In this document: in pieces, positions 42,307 to 55,383 of the stretch
Numbering within the stretch: position 1 is the stretch's first letter
Layout: each line of letters begins with the position of its first letter
NCBI GenBank assembly: GCA_015680685.1
Contig: MNCI01009017.1
Location: 706,102 to 770,101, forward strand
Source of the DNA: Gnetum montanum
Taxonomy: Eukaryota; Streptophyta; Gnetopsida; Gnetales; Gnetaceae
DNA: 64,000 nucleotides
Direction: 5' to 3'
Position numbers and translations under genes: made by a program
The notes under the pieces: model-generated
What the model saw: the letters and a program-made list of their open reading frames with translations, nothing else
Database searches by the model: none
What the model was told of the DNA's origin: nothing

Positions 42307-42639
42307 GTATTTGTGCATACGGATCATAGTGCAATAAGGTTCCTAATGAATAAATCAACGGTGAGCCCTCACATCATACGATGGCTCATAATCTTACAAG
42401 AGTTTAATCTTACAATGATTGATCGAAAAGGCACCGAGAATGTAGTTGCTAATCATTTATCTCAGTTGCAATGGGACAATAAAGAGGATGAGTATCCAAT
42501 TTCTGATGACTTCCTTGATGAGCTCCTCTTTGTAGGTGTATTAACTAATTAATTGACCATGGAAACAAATTGGTATAGTAGTATTCTCACCTATCTCCTT
42601 ACACAACAAACACCACAAGAGTTAGACGCTAAAAAGAAA

Positions 42640-43740
42640 CAATAGTTCCTTCACTGAGCCAAGTATTTTATGGAGATCAATGGGCAAATTTATAAAGCAT
42701 GTTCCGATGGCTTGGTTTGATGGTGTGTTCTCAATATAAATCAACTACGAGTTCTCTAAGATGCTCATGAGGGTCCTTGTGGGGGTCATTATGCTGGGAG
42801 ACGAACAATCATTAAAATCCTACTTGCAGGATATTATCGGCCTACATTGTTTTGGGATGCCCATCATTTTGTCCAATCTTGTGAGCACTATCAATGTGAT
42901 GGGGGAATGACTGCTAGAATGGAGGGTCTTTAACAATCGATTTAACCTTTAGAACCCTTCAACATATGGGGAATTGATTTTATGGGGCCCATTACACCAA
43001 TGTCCAATGGAAAAGCTTACATCGTTGTTGCTATTGACTACTTTACAAAATGGGTAGAACCAATCGCTGTTAAGGATTGTACATCATCTACAATTGCACG
43101 ATTTGTTCAACAAAAAATTGTAAATAGGTTTGGCGTGCCTCGTGCACTTATTTCTAACAATGGCACACATTTTATAGGTGTAACTTTTCAGAAGTTGATG
43201 CAATGCTTAGGGGTTGAACATAAACTGACTACTCCATACCACCATTAAGCGAAAGGTCAAGCTGAGGTCACCAATAGGGAGATTGCAAAAATGTTGACAA
43301 GAACTATTAGCGAGTATAAGAGAGATTGGAGCATCAAACTGAACAATGCTCTTTGGGCATATCACTCCACATGGAAACTCGCTATAGGCTACTCTCCCTA
43401 TGAGTTAGTGTATAGAAAACTTTCAATGCTTCCCATTCAAGTAGAACTCTGTACACTATCTATGTTATGTGATCTCAACGTTAACCTTGATCTAGAACAA
43501 AAAGAATGGTTAATGACCCTTAACTTGCTAGATGAGAACTGATTAGTCACGTTGTCATCTAACAAATTGCACAAGGCCTTCAATAAATGATGTCATGAAC
43601 TAAAAATTAGGAAAGTTAAATATCAACCAGGAGATAAGGTTTTATACTAGAATCCCACACACGTGCCACAACGCACTAAATTTCAAATGCTGTGGGAAGG
43701 ACCTTATATTATTTATGCAACCTTTTCTTTTAGGGGCCAT
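42640..43740 (+). pseudogene. Element B integrase
   Basis: The zinc region reads AHEGPCGGHYAGRRT and SCEHYQCD. The core reads VAIDYFTKWVEPIAV (first Asp), PRALISNNGTHFIG (the second catalytic Asp is Asn), and QAEVTNREI (Glu kept). The C-terminal part reads KLNNALWAYHSTWKLAIGYS, YELVYRKL and KVKYQPGDKVLY, ending at about 43740. Stops interrupt it. The D-to-N change alone would inactivate it. Confidence 0.85.
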
Positions 43741-44996
43741 ATAAGATCATCAAAAAGTGAGCATAGATTTGGTGAGATAGACTACATAGCAAATTCATGA
43801 GATTTGAGATAGATTAAGAGCTATTTAGAATAGGTGCTCTTGTACCCCAACCCAACATCCCTACCAACAACATCACCTACCTAACACATCACATAGGGCT
43901 AGTGTACATAATCACGTTAGTTAAGCATGTTAAGACATCATAATTGTAACATAAAGATGAAGCCTCATAACATTATGTATATTAAATTAACTTGTCCCCT
44001 CGACAATCGACTGAGACCACACACATGATGTATAAATCGTAATCGTCTGACCATACCTAATGTATCTAGATGGGATGTAACATAGGCCTTTGTTTTCATC
44101 ATCTTGTTCTTATTTTATAAAAAATACAACATGGCTCATAATTTTGAAGGGTAGAACTACAACTAATGATAGGGGGTTAGATGTCTTCTTTAATTCTAGG
44201 TCACCTTTTTAGAAATAATGGAGAGCTATAAGACAATATTGCAAGGGCTTTTTAAAAAACTGTCTTACTTTTCTATCTTTATTTCTTCCCCCTTCAATGG
44301 TAAGCTTTTTAAAAAATTTTAAATAAATTAAATTAGAAAAATACTTGCCTTTCACTTTTATGGAACTTTGAATCAACACCACCATATTATGCATTATTCC
44401 ATTTTTAGCCAAATTCTTTAGGATCTTTGGTGGTATTTGTATCAGCCACAACACTTAGCAAATTCATATTCAAGAAATTCTTGTTTTCTTCTCATTCTCA
44501 TCACTTGTAATGTCTAGTTAGATTTCCTATGGCTTTGAATCCTCTACAACTTCCCTAAGAGAATTCTTCCTATAGGACTACAAAACCATAAAGAAATTAC
44601 TCTAGAATTTCTTGGAATTATTAAAATTGGAGCTCCTAAATAATCACAACACTATTTTATGATGTGGAAAACCTTGAATTATTAAAATCACTACAATTAT
44701 TTGCATATTCAATGATGAAGAACCATAAGGATTTGCCAAATGTAGAATCATCATGACATTGTAATGACTATATTTGGCAATGGGCCATGAAATGATGGGC
44801 ACCCCCATGCTACTTCCTACCTCCTTTGGCATTCAACTAAGATGCAGACATTTGCAGTTATAACCATTCTTACAAAAATATTTTGGAGAAAATATATACA
44901 TGACTTCTAGGCCATGCTGGATCTACATAAGAGGAGAAGTAGGTCAGGAAATGCTTTGCATAATTGAAATCACTTAGGCAGATTGCAATGGGAAAA
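43741..44996. other. No recognised feature
   Basis: Sequence after the broken end of Element B. No LTR, ORF or RNA gene could be supported. Confidence 0.5.
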
Positions 44997-45306
44997 TGAG
45001 AAGCATTAGGAGAGATGATAGATAGAGAAACCTTTTTTGTTAAGGAGAAGAATCATAACCAAACTTCAAACTCCATGGTAGATTAAGAAAGAATGCATAA
45101 GAAATGAGGAGTTTTTCCACACCCCCAACTAAACTGGGTAAGCATTCCATTCACATTGGTTCATATTTATACATGGAGTTCATAACCATATGCTTAAAAT
45201 AAGCTTTGGCCAATCTTTCTATATTAGGGATTGGTCCTCATCATCTCATATGCATATCCTATTATTTATGGGATTTCTCTCATACATACCTTGAATAGGT
45301 ACATAT
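44997..45306 (+). repeat. Dispersed repeat, copy 2
   Basis: Direct copy of 24691-25016, in the same orientation and about 20 kb away. Small indels separate them. Confidence 0.8.
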
Positions 45307-45674
45307 TAAAAATATGTCATTATCCAAACAAGACTCACCTCTAATAATGTAGAGGCATTGAATAAAAGAACTAATGAATTATGGATCATCCTTTCTTAAC
45401 ACTAATGCATCTTAACAGGGATCAAATACCAAAAATTTCTAGGAAGCTCATCTCCCATTGGTTATACAACTCAGTATTAGCTCTTGATAAATAGCATTCA
45501 TATGAGAATTCAAATAAGAATAAATTAAATGTCGATGATGGAGGAACACAACCAATATTCAACAAGTCCAATAAATTTGATAACTCCAATAATTGACTCC
45601 ATTATTAAAACCATTAAACTAGCATAACTGAGGTCTATCAAATATTATTAATTGAGTTTATAGTTGTTGAAACA

Positions 45675-46600
45675 TGTAACACCCTTCTAACCAAGCTTAG
45701 GATAGAAGGTATTACTTGTATAAAATATACAAATATATAGAAAAATAAACACATTACTAAAAATGAATGGATGCTACGAAAAAATTAATAAGATAAGTAC
45801 TGGAAATTTATAAATAGGTGCATAGTAGCAAGAGAAAAGTTCACAACAAAATGTAAAACATGATAAAATAGTGACAATAGCCTCATGTGTGTGAAACCTA
45901 ACTTGATCACGATAAAAAAATATAATATAATATATTTTTATAAACCAAAAATTAATAATAAAATGATGTAGAAATAATAGAAAAATCTAAACAAGGCATA
46001 AATAATTGAAACTAGAAATTGCATTTAGTTCCAATGAACCACATGAAACAAATATGAAAATCAAATTATAGTTACATCCAATAGGCATTAGTTACTAACA
46101 TTGCTTAAATAGATAGAACCAACATATGCAAATAGAATTATAATATAACCAACATTGAAAAAAAATTGGTCTACATTAAAAATAGATGAAAGATAACATA
46201 ATTCCTATAATCAATATTGAATCCACCATTCCAATTGAACATTATATCATAGAATCCAACTTATACTAAAATCCAAATCTTAATAAAACATCTAAAAAAT
46301 ATGAATGAATCATCAATAACATCCTATAAATCCTTCTCATCTAAGATAATATAATCACCTAAACATTACACAAACTAAGGAAATTAATCTAAGAATAAGT
46401 AAACAAAACTAATAAGTACTCCCTTATGAGTTTGGTTGGATACATTAGGTAGATGGATAGTGATGCATAGGGGTAGCTATAACAAAAAGTTAGTAAAAAA
46501 AAATGCAAACCAAACCAATGCATTAAATAAATAGAAATATAAAAAATAAATAAATCAATTAAATAGAATCTACCACCATTCATTAACCAAACCAACAAAT
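45675..46600 (+). repeat. Possible LTR head (TGTAACACCC type)
   Basis: TGTAACACCCTTCTAACCAAG is followed by GGATAGAAGGTATTA; CCTTCTA and TAGAAGG can pair. This matches the start type of 25506, but no right edge or target duplication was found. Confidence 0.3.
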
Positions 46601-46604
46601 GAAG

Positions 46605-47060
46605 AAATTGGTGGGTCTATAACCCACATTTTAGCAAATTGATAAATCTATAAGCCACATGTTAGCAAATGTTTGATGAGTTTATAACCCACATAATAAT
46701 GAGTCTAAAACTTATATATTATTAAATTGATGAGTTTAAAACCCATATATTATCAAATTGATGAGTCCAAAACATGAATATTGTTAAATGATTGGTAAGT
46801 CTAAAACACATATATTTCCAAATTGGCCAAACTAAAATGATTACAAAAAACATAACAAATTCCTTGGTGATGGAAAAAATAAAACTAAAAATCCAATAGA
46901 GTTAATAATTCCAAATTAAATGATTAGTAAGCCTAGATATTAGATAGAACATGCAGTTGAAGAATCTAAAATTCATGTGTTTGCTGAATGATTAGTGAGC
47001 CTAAATCTCACATTTGTCAAATAAAAGGTTATTGAGCCTAAATCTCCCATGTGTCAAAAT
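46605..47060 (+). repeat. Degenerate tandem repeat, about 45-55 bp unit
   Basis: Repeated variants of GATGAGTCTAAAACCCATAT plus ATTATCAAATT follow one another with substitutions and indels. AT-rich; no coding sense. Confidence 0.6.
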
Positions 47061-49039
47061 ATATTAAAAGTTGAAACTAAGATTCCATGCCAATAGGTTA
47101 ATAAATGTTGCCAAAGCAAAAGTTCTAATATATAAAAAAAGGTCAAAACCTAAAGTATTAGTGTAGATGAATGTCTAAAAAACATTAAAATATAATGAAA
47201 ATATAAATATAACCTTCTCATGACCATTCTAGGCTCCTACAACTATTAAAAGATAACCATTTATCAATTTCTAGTTTTCAGACATTTTGAGAGCTCTAAA
47301 AATGTCATTTTGGCCATTTTCATAATTTTTTGTTGCTTGGAGGCCAAGGGTCACTTTAATAAAAGGTGCTCCATTTTTCATAGTAGATCCAAAAATATCA
47401 TTTTTTATTTATCACTATGTTGTTGTGACCTCATGACCAGGTCACAATGGCTGCTTCAAGATTCATGTCAATGTACTAATCATTTTTTCTTTTGGAGCAA
47501 CATTACCTAGATTCATCTTAGGAATTAAAAGCATAAAAAATAGTCTCAAACCCTAGTTCTATAGCTAAATACTTAACAAAACTTAGAATGAAGATAAAAC
47601 CTAGTCAAAACTAGTCAAACTTGATCAAAACATTAACTAACATTCCATGCATGATAGTAGATTTTAGAAATAGATAATTTTCATAAAATAATATTAAAAT
47701 ATCATATCTTGAGAATTCAAGAAAATCAACAAATAGTTGCTAAACAAAGTGAAGAAGACAAACAAATGCACACTAAATACAAAACCAAAACTCAAAGGAG
47801 TAAAAATGTTAAATTACCCTACTTGGAGTGCTAATGTTGGAGAAAAGAGTTCTTTCATGGATTCAATCTCGTTGATAGGCTCCAAATGCTAGGTAAAATA
47901 ATATATTAATAATAGGATCTAAGTAAGATTTGAAATGAGGTTTGGAAATATGACTTATTACAAGGTCTTGGTTGAGTGGCCATAGATCTAGATCTAGGTA
48001 GCTATTAGTTAATCTAACAAAATCACCTTCTTTGGTTCAATATCCTAGATGTTGGTAAGACAAGGCACAAGATTACTCTTAAGGAAAAGTTATCTACTTT
48101 ATAATCTCACAATGGTTTGGTAGCATTAGGAAAGGTGCTCTCTCATGATAAAAACTAGATTTAAAAGAAATTATAATTTTTAAAAATAATTTTAATTTTT
48201 ACAAACATATCTCCTATGAGCAAAGTTAATTTCTAAGTCTAATCCTAAGATTAAAGCTTTGGCTAAGCCCAACTAATAACAAATTCTAAGGTCCAAAAGC
48301 ATAACTACCAAAAGGTTGATTCAAGACCTTTTAAAAGCATAAGCTAGTAGCACATTAAAAATTAATACATACTATATATATATATATATATATATATCAA
48401 AACAAGTGTAACAATCTAAAGTAGTACTTCATGCGCCAATGACCCATGATACCTACTAACTTAAAACTCCAACAAAAGGGGTTAGTTGTGTGTGATAGAT
48501 TAAAATAAACCAAAATCAAAAAAATATTAAAAAAATACTAAATATAAGAATTATAAAAATACTACCACATAAAAAATTATTAGAATTAATAAAATGAGAA
48601 GAAATCAAAAGGTACAAATAATCTTTTAATATTTTAAAAGTACAAGGTCAATAAAAAGAACATAGCTTATAAAGCTTAGTTAATATAAGATAGGGATAAC
48701 AAGCATACATATTGGCTAGTAAACAAAAAATGAAGGGTTTAAATCATGAACATACAAATGGGTAAGATGTATCTTAGATAAAAAAGTTGAAAAACATGTC
48801 AAATTGAGCTTCAACAACAAAATGGAATTGAGAATGATAGTATTGGAAGACCACAATTTGATCATGGCTTATGATGGTTGACCACTACTAAACCATGACC
48901 TAAATATGACTAGTTGTTTATATAGAAACACCATAGGCAAAAACTATACTAAAAATACTTAACCACTTCTTGATCACAACTTGATCAAGACCCATGGTGG
49001 ATAGACCATGATATAACCATAACCCATAGTTGATAAGAA
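47061..49039. other. AT-rich stretch, only a TA microsatellite
   Basis: No credible gene. A TA microsatellite lies at about 48373-48397. Nothing else supported. Confidence 0.5.
48373..48397. repeat. TA dinucleotide microsatellite
   Basis: Uninterrupted alternating TA over about 25 bases. Confidence 0.9.
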
Positions 49040-49079
49040 AGCACTATTTAAGAGAAGCAATGGCAAAAATATGGTACTT

Positions 49080-49812
49080 TGATCAAGATGATAGTAATTC
49101 CTTGGTTGAGGATAATAATGATGCATGGTCTATTAATCAAGGTAAAATTCCTTGGAAAATAAAAAACTATATTTCTTAGTGAGATTTCACTATTGCAAGT
49201 TGGACAGACAGAAAAGTCACTTTTGAGGAGGTGAAACACATGATTAGATCTTGGAGTACTCATATGTAAATCTTCTAAATAAATAATCATATTTGACTTT
49301 TCTAGTATTTTTCTATGGATGATTATGGAGTTCTATTGGAGGACATTGATTTTTGTGGTGTTATAGGTTGTTAGTTTTAGCCATGAAGGCTAGGATGCTT
49401 TAAAGGGATGAAAAATCAAAATTTGAGGTTTTCATGTTGTTGGATTTCCTCACATGACTTAGATTTAGATTGACGGAATATTATGATCCTTAAGAAATTG
49501 TTAAATCCTTGGGGTTTGGTTGTGCATTTGGACTCTAGAGGATTCTAGTGTAAAAATTGGAAAATTTGTATGTTTACTAATCTGAAAAGATCAGAAGCCT
49601 TGCATGTTTCTTTCTGGTGGTTTTCCTCAAGAACAATACTTGTTATAGCATGTAATCTACTTTATGATAAGAAGAAATGGAAATTGAAATCATTTTTCAT
49701 GCAAGCCACTATTAACTCTTTAGCTTCTACAATTATTTTGATTAACGAAGCTCTAAATGAAGTTTTTAAGATGGAGCATGAATTTTTAGATGTGAACAAA
49801 TTGAAGATTTAG
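49080..49812 (+). pseudogene. LINE ORF1-like stretch
   Basis: The best open part is 49570-49812 (MFTNLKRSEALHVSFWWFSS). It sits where the nucleic-acid-binding ORF1 of L1 elements is expected, just before the endonuclease. No zinc knuckle was seen, so the call rests on position. Confidence 0.4.
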
Positions 49813-49999
49813 AAGTTACAGAGGTGACACTTAATATTGTTCTCATTAATTCATTTCAAGGTTGCAAAGGTAGGAAAAGGACAACAAATTTTTGCTAAAA
49901 GCGAAAAAACTTAAGAAATAATAATGAGATACAATTAACTTTCAATTGTTTGGAAGCTTTATAAAATCACTGTGGAGGAGCTTCATCCTCCAAAAACAA

Positions 50000-50720
50000 A
50001 TGAAGATTTTAACTTGGAATCTGAGAGGGGATTTAATCCCTTCTCATCAATAGATCATTAAGTTTTGGTGGTCCAAGGAACAAATTAACTTTCTTTATCT
50101 TTAAGAAACCAAGGTAAGTGATTCTTAGATTATTGATACTATTCATCATTTATTTCCTACTTGTGGATTTTTTTTGAAGATGATGGATTATTTGGTAGTC
50201 TTTGGATTATTTAAAAAACATAATTTCAAGTCTTTCTCCTTAATAAATCTAAGAATTTTACTGTTATTTTGGTTAATGGACCTCCTAACTAGATTTTGGT
50301 GAATGTTTATGGCCCTACAAATGTTGGTGATCTTCTACTTTTTGGAAACATTTCCTTCTTACTTCATAGGAATTTCTGATTCAATTCTTTTTCTCAGTGA
50401 TTTTACCTCAATGCTTATTTCTAAGGATAAGACTAAAGGTATCTAGAATTTATCTTCTCATTTTCATTTTCAAAAATCCATTTAAGATGCCACTCTAAGT
50501 GGGATTCCTATCCCTACTTGTTCTTACACTTGGTCTAGTCTTAGAAAAGTGGAGGACCGAATTTGTTATAAGATAGATCATTTCTTATGTTCTACTTTTT
50601 GGCTCCTAATATTTCCCATTATTTATAGCTACAAGTTACCAAGGGCTTCATTTGATCGTTGATCTCTTCTTTTAATTATAAGAATTTTAAATTCTAAACA
50701 TTTTTTTGGCTGAGAAAATT
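50000..50720 (+). pseudogene. LINE endonuclease (APE type)
   Basis: It opens MKILTWNLRGDL and FLYL.ETKV (Asn and Glu of the active site). Further on: SGIPIPTCSYTWSSLRKVED, RICYKIDHFLCS and LPRASFDRWSLLL, where the usual SDH reads FDR. It nicks target DNA for target-primed reverse transcription. Stops interrupt it. Confidence 0.75.
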
Positions 50721-50999
50721 ATTGCTTCTCAAATGCTACTATTGAGGATTTGGTGGCTTTATATTGGTTAGAATTAATTCAAGGCATTGTTCAATTTAAA
50801 GTTTTACAAAAGCTTTAAAAATTTTGGCATGAATTTATTCAATGGAGAAAAGAACATCCTTATAATTGGAAAGAACATTAAATTGATTTGTTAAATAAGA
50901 TTGATATGGTTGAACAATAAATGATAAATAGGGTTGGTCTTTGGAAAGTCAAAGGTTCAAGATAGATCTTTTTCTTTAATTTTAAAATTTTTAGAAAAG

Positions 51000-52960
51000 G
51001 GAGAAAATTTATTAAAAACATAGGTCTAAATATAAATGGGCTATAAAAGGAGATGATAACACTTATTTCTTTCATGCTTATGCTTTTGTGAGATATGCAC
51101 ATTCAAGAATTTTACAACTTGAAGAACCTACAGGTAATCTATGCTTAGAACTTGATAAGATTACTTCCATATTCTTGGACTTTTACAAAAACCTTCTTAG
51201 TATTGGTAGTACTAATAAAGAATCTAATATAAAAGTTATTATTGACTATCAAGATCATACTCTCTTAGGTACTAGCTTAAATATTTTAAATTCTCCTTCC
51301 ACTACGGGTGAGATTCAAAAGACTATTTTTATTATGCCTAATAATAAAGCTCCTAGGGCTCATGAATTTCTTATTGTTTTTTTTAAAACATTACTAACAA
51401 ATTATGATTAGGGATATCTATGATATTATTTTTAAATTATAGAGAATAGATGTGATTTTGAAGAAACTTAATGTCACCTAGATTTCTCTCCTTTCCAAGA
51501 AAGAAGCTACTTACAATATCAAATATTTCATCCTATTAGCCTTTTTTCTATAGTTTATAAAATAATTTCTAAATTTCTTACAAATAGAATTAGCATGGTC
51601 ATGGGTGAAATTATTGCTCTAGAGCAAGTTGGATTTATTAAAGGTAGGCATATCTTAAATTAGATTTTTCTCACTCAAGAACTCCTTCATTCAGCTAAAT
51701 ATAAAAAAGATGCAAGCATAGCACTTAAACTTGATACTAGTAAAGTTTACGATAAAATTTCTTGGAAATATATGGATGTGGTTTTGGCTAAATTTGGATT
51801 CCCTAATCATTATCAAAGGAAACTATCCCAATGTTAGAAAGAAAACTGCTTTTTACTCTTGATAGATGGTGATTAGATTGAAAAGTGATCTAAGACAAGC
51901 TAATTTGGTTTCTTCTCTCTTATTTTTTTTGGTTATGGATAGTCTAGGACCTCTTTTGCATCATCAACAAAGAAGAGGTAAGTTAATTGGCATTACCCCT
52001 ACTTTTTGGATGTAATAATTTCATTCATTCTCAATTCATTAATAACAATTATTTTTAGAATTCTAATGATTCTTTAAACATGGGTATTAAAGTTCTAGAT
52101 AATTTTACAAAAGCTTATATTCTTCTTTACATAAATTTCTCTAAACTTTGGTGAATAATTTTGATACCAATGAGCAGGTTTTGCATTTTTTGCTAAAAAA
52201 ATTCATTGTCAAATTAGTCAATTTCCCTCAAAATATCTCGGTATCCCATTATTTTTTTGAAAAGATTAAGGTGTCTATATGTCAGAATTTAATTGATAAG
52301 CTTTAGAAAAGGTTGGCTAGTTGGAAGAAAAAACTTCTCTCTCAGTCCAGAAGACTTTAATATTACAAGCTACTCCTCTTTACCTTCTTTCATGTTATAA
52401 ATCACCAAATTGCTTCTTTCTTCATTGGAAAAACTTGAAAGATCATTTCTCCGGTCCTCTTCATGAGTAAAAACTTTTCATTCTATTAACTAGAAAGCCA
52501 TCTACAAGGACATTAGTAAAGGTGGTTAGGGTGTTAGAGTTCCAAAAAATGTAAACATGATTGTTCTTGGTAAAGTAATTTTTAAATCATGTACTGTGGA
52601 AAAACCTTGGGTTAGTATTATGAAGGCCAAATATTTATATGGTGATCTGTTATTTCATAATGGCCCTATAGTCTCTTACTCTTTAGTGACATGATAACTT
52701 TGAATATGATGAGAGTTGGTTTTCTAATTTTATCCAAAATTCTAATGGTCAGTTCCATTAGGCTAATCATAATAGCTGTAAAGTGTAGTAGGAATATTAT
52801 ACGAAGTGCCTTTATGAAAAACTTCTACTCAAAATAGTTCTCTATCATAAGGGTCTCATTAACAACGATATAAGGGAGAGATGCAAAAGTGATAGAGAGT
52901 ATTAATCATGCTTTATATACCTACCCATCAAATAATGATTTTTGGAATTATTTTAAAAAT
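51000..52960 (+). pseudogene. LINE reverse transcriptase and C-terminal region
   Basis: An open stretch at 51088-51411 reads RYAHSRILQLEEPTGNLCLE and IQKTIFIMPNNKAPRAHEF. Next come FHPISLFSIVYKIISKFLTN, EQVGFIKGRHIL and ALKLDTSKVYDKISWKYM. The FADD box is lost (about 51990). The downstream part has the usual WKAIYKDISKGG motif. Confidence 0.8.
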
Positions 52961-53094
52961 CTTACAAGCATTAATGTCCACTTGTCTAGCCTTGTTAATG
53001 CCCTTAATCAATGGGTAGATATCCATTTGACTTGGTAAAAGAGAAAAATTAAAGGATTGCTTCCATCACTACTTTACTACATGTGTGAAATCCC

Positions 53095-53170
53095 ATTCCT
53101 AGATGTTATGGCAAACATCAAATAGGTGTAAGAAGATAACATAGCAAACATCAAATATGTGTAACATTTG
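53095..53170 (+). repeat. Short imperfect tandem repeat
   Basis: ATGGCAAACATCAAATAGGT and ATAGCAAACATCAAATATGT follow each other about 38 bases apart. Confidence 0.6.
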
Positions 53171-54055
53171 ACATAAAGCATAAAGAAAATAACAGGGAAA
53201 ATGCAGAATGAAAGAGGTATTGCTTTATTAATAAGGAATAGTATATTTGAATCATGCTCTAGGTGTTCCTTGGGATTTTCTTCCTTTGGCATCTATCCCT
53301 TAGAGGCAATCCAAAACTACCACCATGATTAGGCCTATCATTGGCTAGAAGGGATGGCTAGTCCTCTTCCTGTCTCGCTTCACCTAGCACTTGTTACTCA
53401 TCTTTACTAGCCATGCAACTCCACATTGATATTAACTCTAATGCCCAAGTATAAATACCTTAGGTCAAACCCCCAAAGGTTACTGGAAGAGACACATCTG
53501 TTATTACAATAGGTCCTTTTGGGTCTCAATTACAACTTTCCTTTTGAGTCTTGTTATGATAATCATGATCTTGTTATAAAGAGACATCATCTTTATTATG
53601 CAATAAAACCATTTGAGAATGGGGACATTATAGTCTACCACCCTTAGGTTTCATTCATCCTCAAACAAGTCCATATTTACTATCTTTTTCTAGCTTAAAT
53701 GCTTCTTTTATGATCCTATGCTTCAATAATTTGATTTTTCCTTTGGGCTTGAAGTTGTTTCTTGATTAGTCTACAAACAAAATATAAGTGAGAATAATTA
53801 ATGGGAAATAAATATTATTTTATTAGTACCTACCTCTTTATCTAAGATAATGACAAGATGTGAATTAAAGATCTACCAACCACCAACCACTAGTCTTAAC
53901 TAGGGTCACACAAAGTGCAACTTGTATTTGGTTACCCAAGAGAAGGTAGGGCAAATCCTTATTTCCAACTTGCATTACCAAATATATTTACTTATCTAAT
54001 TAAAATATAAGTTCAAAAATGAATAAAATTATGAAAATCATAAATAAACATAAGG
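53171..54055. other. No recognised feature
   Basis: Between the LINE and the deadenylase-like fragment. No ORF or element edge supported. Confidence 0.4.
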
Positions 54056-54945
54056 TTAAGATACTTCTTGATCTTGATCAACCTTAGGAATTAATGAAAG
54101 TAGCTGTAGTTCTATCATAAGTGGTATATGATCAGATGGTCTTGTTTGGGATGGAAGGGCTTGATCTTGCTTTTCAACTTCTTTTTTTGAAATTAGTTCT
54201 AATAATTGAGAAAATTGGAATAATTGAAAATTATACCAAATATAATCTAGGGTCTCATTGAAGAATGTTGTTGACCTATCTTCATTAATCATGACAATGA
54301 AATTGCTGAACTATGATTCTTAATAAGTACTATCCATCAACATCATCTATTCCTAAATTCTGGGATCTAATTTATCTATTGAAGATTCAAAGTAAGTGGA
54401 ATATGCATTGGCCAATGGAATTGCATGTTGAATTGATGGGAACATCTTCTTCAAATTAAGTTCATCTTTCAAGGATTCTTTTACACATCCATATTTTAAG
54501 AATTAATAAATACTACTTTCAACTTTTGCATTAAAGTCTCCAAAAAGGTCAATTGGCATTCAATTGGTATGGCTTAGGAATAACTTATTCTTTAAAGTTT
54601 CCTCTATTTTCTTAATTAAATATGCTCCTTAACATAGTCTAATATCTGGACATGTTGATTTGGTCATTAAATATGTGTTAGCTACACATACACAACTTTC
54701 TAATAACTGGATTTTTAATATCAATGCCAGGGTGATGTGACTTCTTCAAAATCATTCTTTCTTTTCCATAATATAAAGTTTTGGAATTTCAAAAATCATA
54801 TCTTCTAAACTTCATTCAAATCTTTATATTATTTCAAACTTGGTTTCGTTATAAAAGATCATGCAAGCACCCATGTTGTGATTTCTACAATAGGGTAATT
54901 TGTATGGCTTGAAAGAAGAACTTCCAAAAGAATATTTTTTGTTGT
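54056..54945 (-). pseudogene. CCR4-type deadenylase-like gene fragment
   Basis: The minus strand reads, in broken frames, NMGACMIFYNETKFEII, VANTYLMTK and DIRLC.GAYLIKKIEE, then PIDLFGDFNAKVESSIY, AIPLANAYSTYFESS and FNETLDYIWYN, ending PSDHIPLMIELQLL. This matches the order in the catalytic half of CCR4-like poly(A) nucleases (GCA.F, VANTH, GDFN, TLDYI, SDH.PL). GDFN and SDH are active-site motifs of the endonuclease/exonuclease/phosphatase fold. No introns are evident, so a processed copy is possible. An LTR adjoins the 5' side at about 54946, so the N-terminal half is missing. Confidence 0.6.
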
Positions 54946-55383
54946 ATACCCTATCCCAAACCATACAAATTATAAGCATTCACGTGTAATTCGATCAAAT
55001 TCCGTAGACCTTAAGTTCCTAAGTACGATGGTTCTAGAAGGTGAAATCTAAGTATGATGATCGTTGTCTTCCCAACTACAATTGTGAAGCTTAGTTGTAT
55101 GGTTAAGTGTAATTGGGGCACATGATTTTTATTATATTATATTTTATTTGTCTATGATTAATAACAAGTTAAAACTCAATTTATTAACCAATTTAGCTAA
55201 TCTAATTGCTAATTAATAACTAACTATCCTCACAGAAGCATCCAATCCCACTTTCTATACAAATCCTTAATGCATACAACATTGTTTGGTTACCAAGTGT
55301 TAACCACTACTAGGATTACCAAGTGTTGTATGTTATGCTCGAAGTAGTTGTACTTATGTATTTAATCTATTTAGCTTAATTAG
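54946..55383 (-). repeat. Element E LTR, left part
   Basis: Homologous to Element D's LTR (for example GGTTAAGTGTAATTGGGGCA and the ACCAAGTGTT repeats). The last about 15 bases at the 54946 end are diverged or lost. Split from 62480-62913 by Element C. Confidence 0.7.

Larger units (their letters stand above)
32060..42552 (+). pseudogene. Element B RNase H, split by Element F
   Basis: Left part (32060-32417): ELTKKEVPFEWTRECELAF, LQAPDWSRPFHIMTEASNYA, DDQRHPYYIHYASRSIAGAQ and FALEKFRHYVLGYK. Right part (42307-42552): VFVHTDHSAIRFLMNKSTVS and GTENVVANHLSQLQWDN. The join at the ATAAG duplication restores the frame exactly. This is the connection and RNase H domain downstream of RT. Confidence 0.88.
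27147..43740 (+). mobile_element. Element B: Ty3/gypsy (Athila/Tat-like), host of Element F
   Basis: The order is 5' LTR head (27147), unknown bases, gag, protease, RT, RNase H and integrase. RNase H is interrupted at 32418-42306 by Element F. Removing F rejoins the frame LGYK with VFVHTDHSAIRFL. No 3' LTR is seen after integrase; the coding similarity ends at about 43740 and unrelated DNA follows, so the 3' part is lost. Stops throughout show it is dead. It inserted into the chromovirus remnant. Confidence 0.85.
49040..52960 (+). mobile_element. Decayed L1-like LINE
   Basis: The order is an ORF1-like stretch (49080-49812), an endonuclease beginning MKILTWNLRG at 50000, and a reverse transcriptase to about 52480. 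A C-terminal region follows (WKAIYKDISKGG.GVRVPKN). The gene order, the endonuclease opening and the RT motifs are those of plant L1-type non-LTR elements. Many stops and frameshifts. A clear poly(A) tail and target duplication were not found. Confidence 0.82.
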
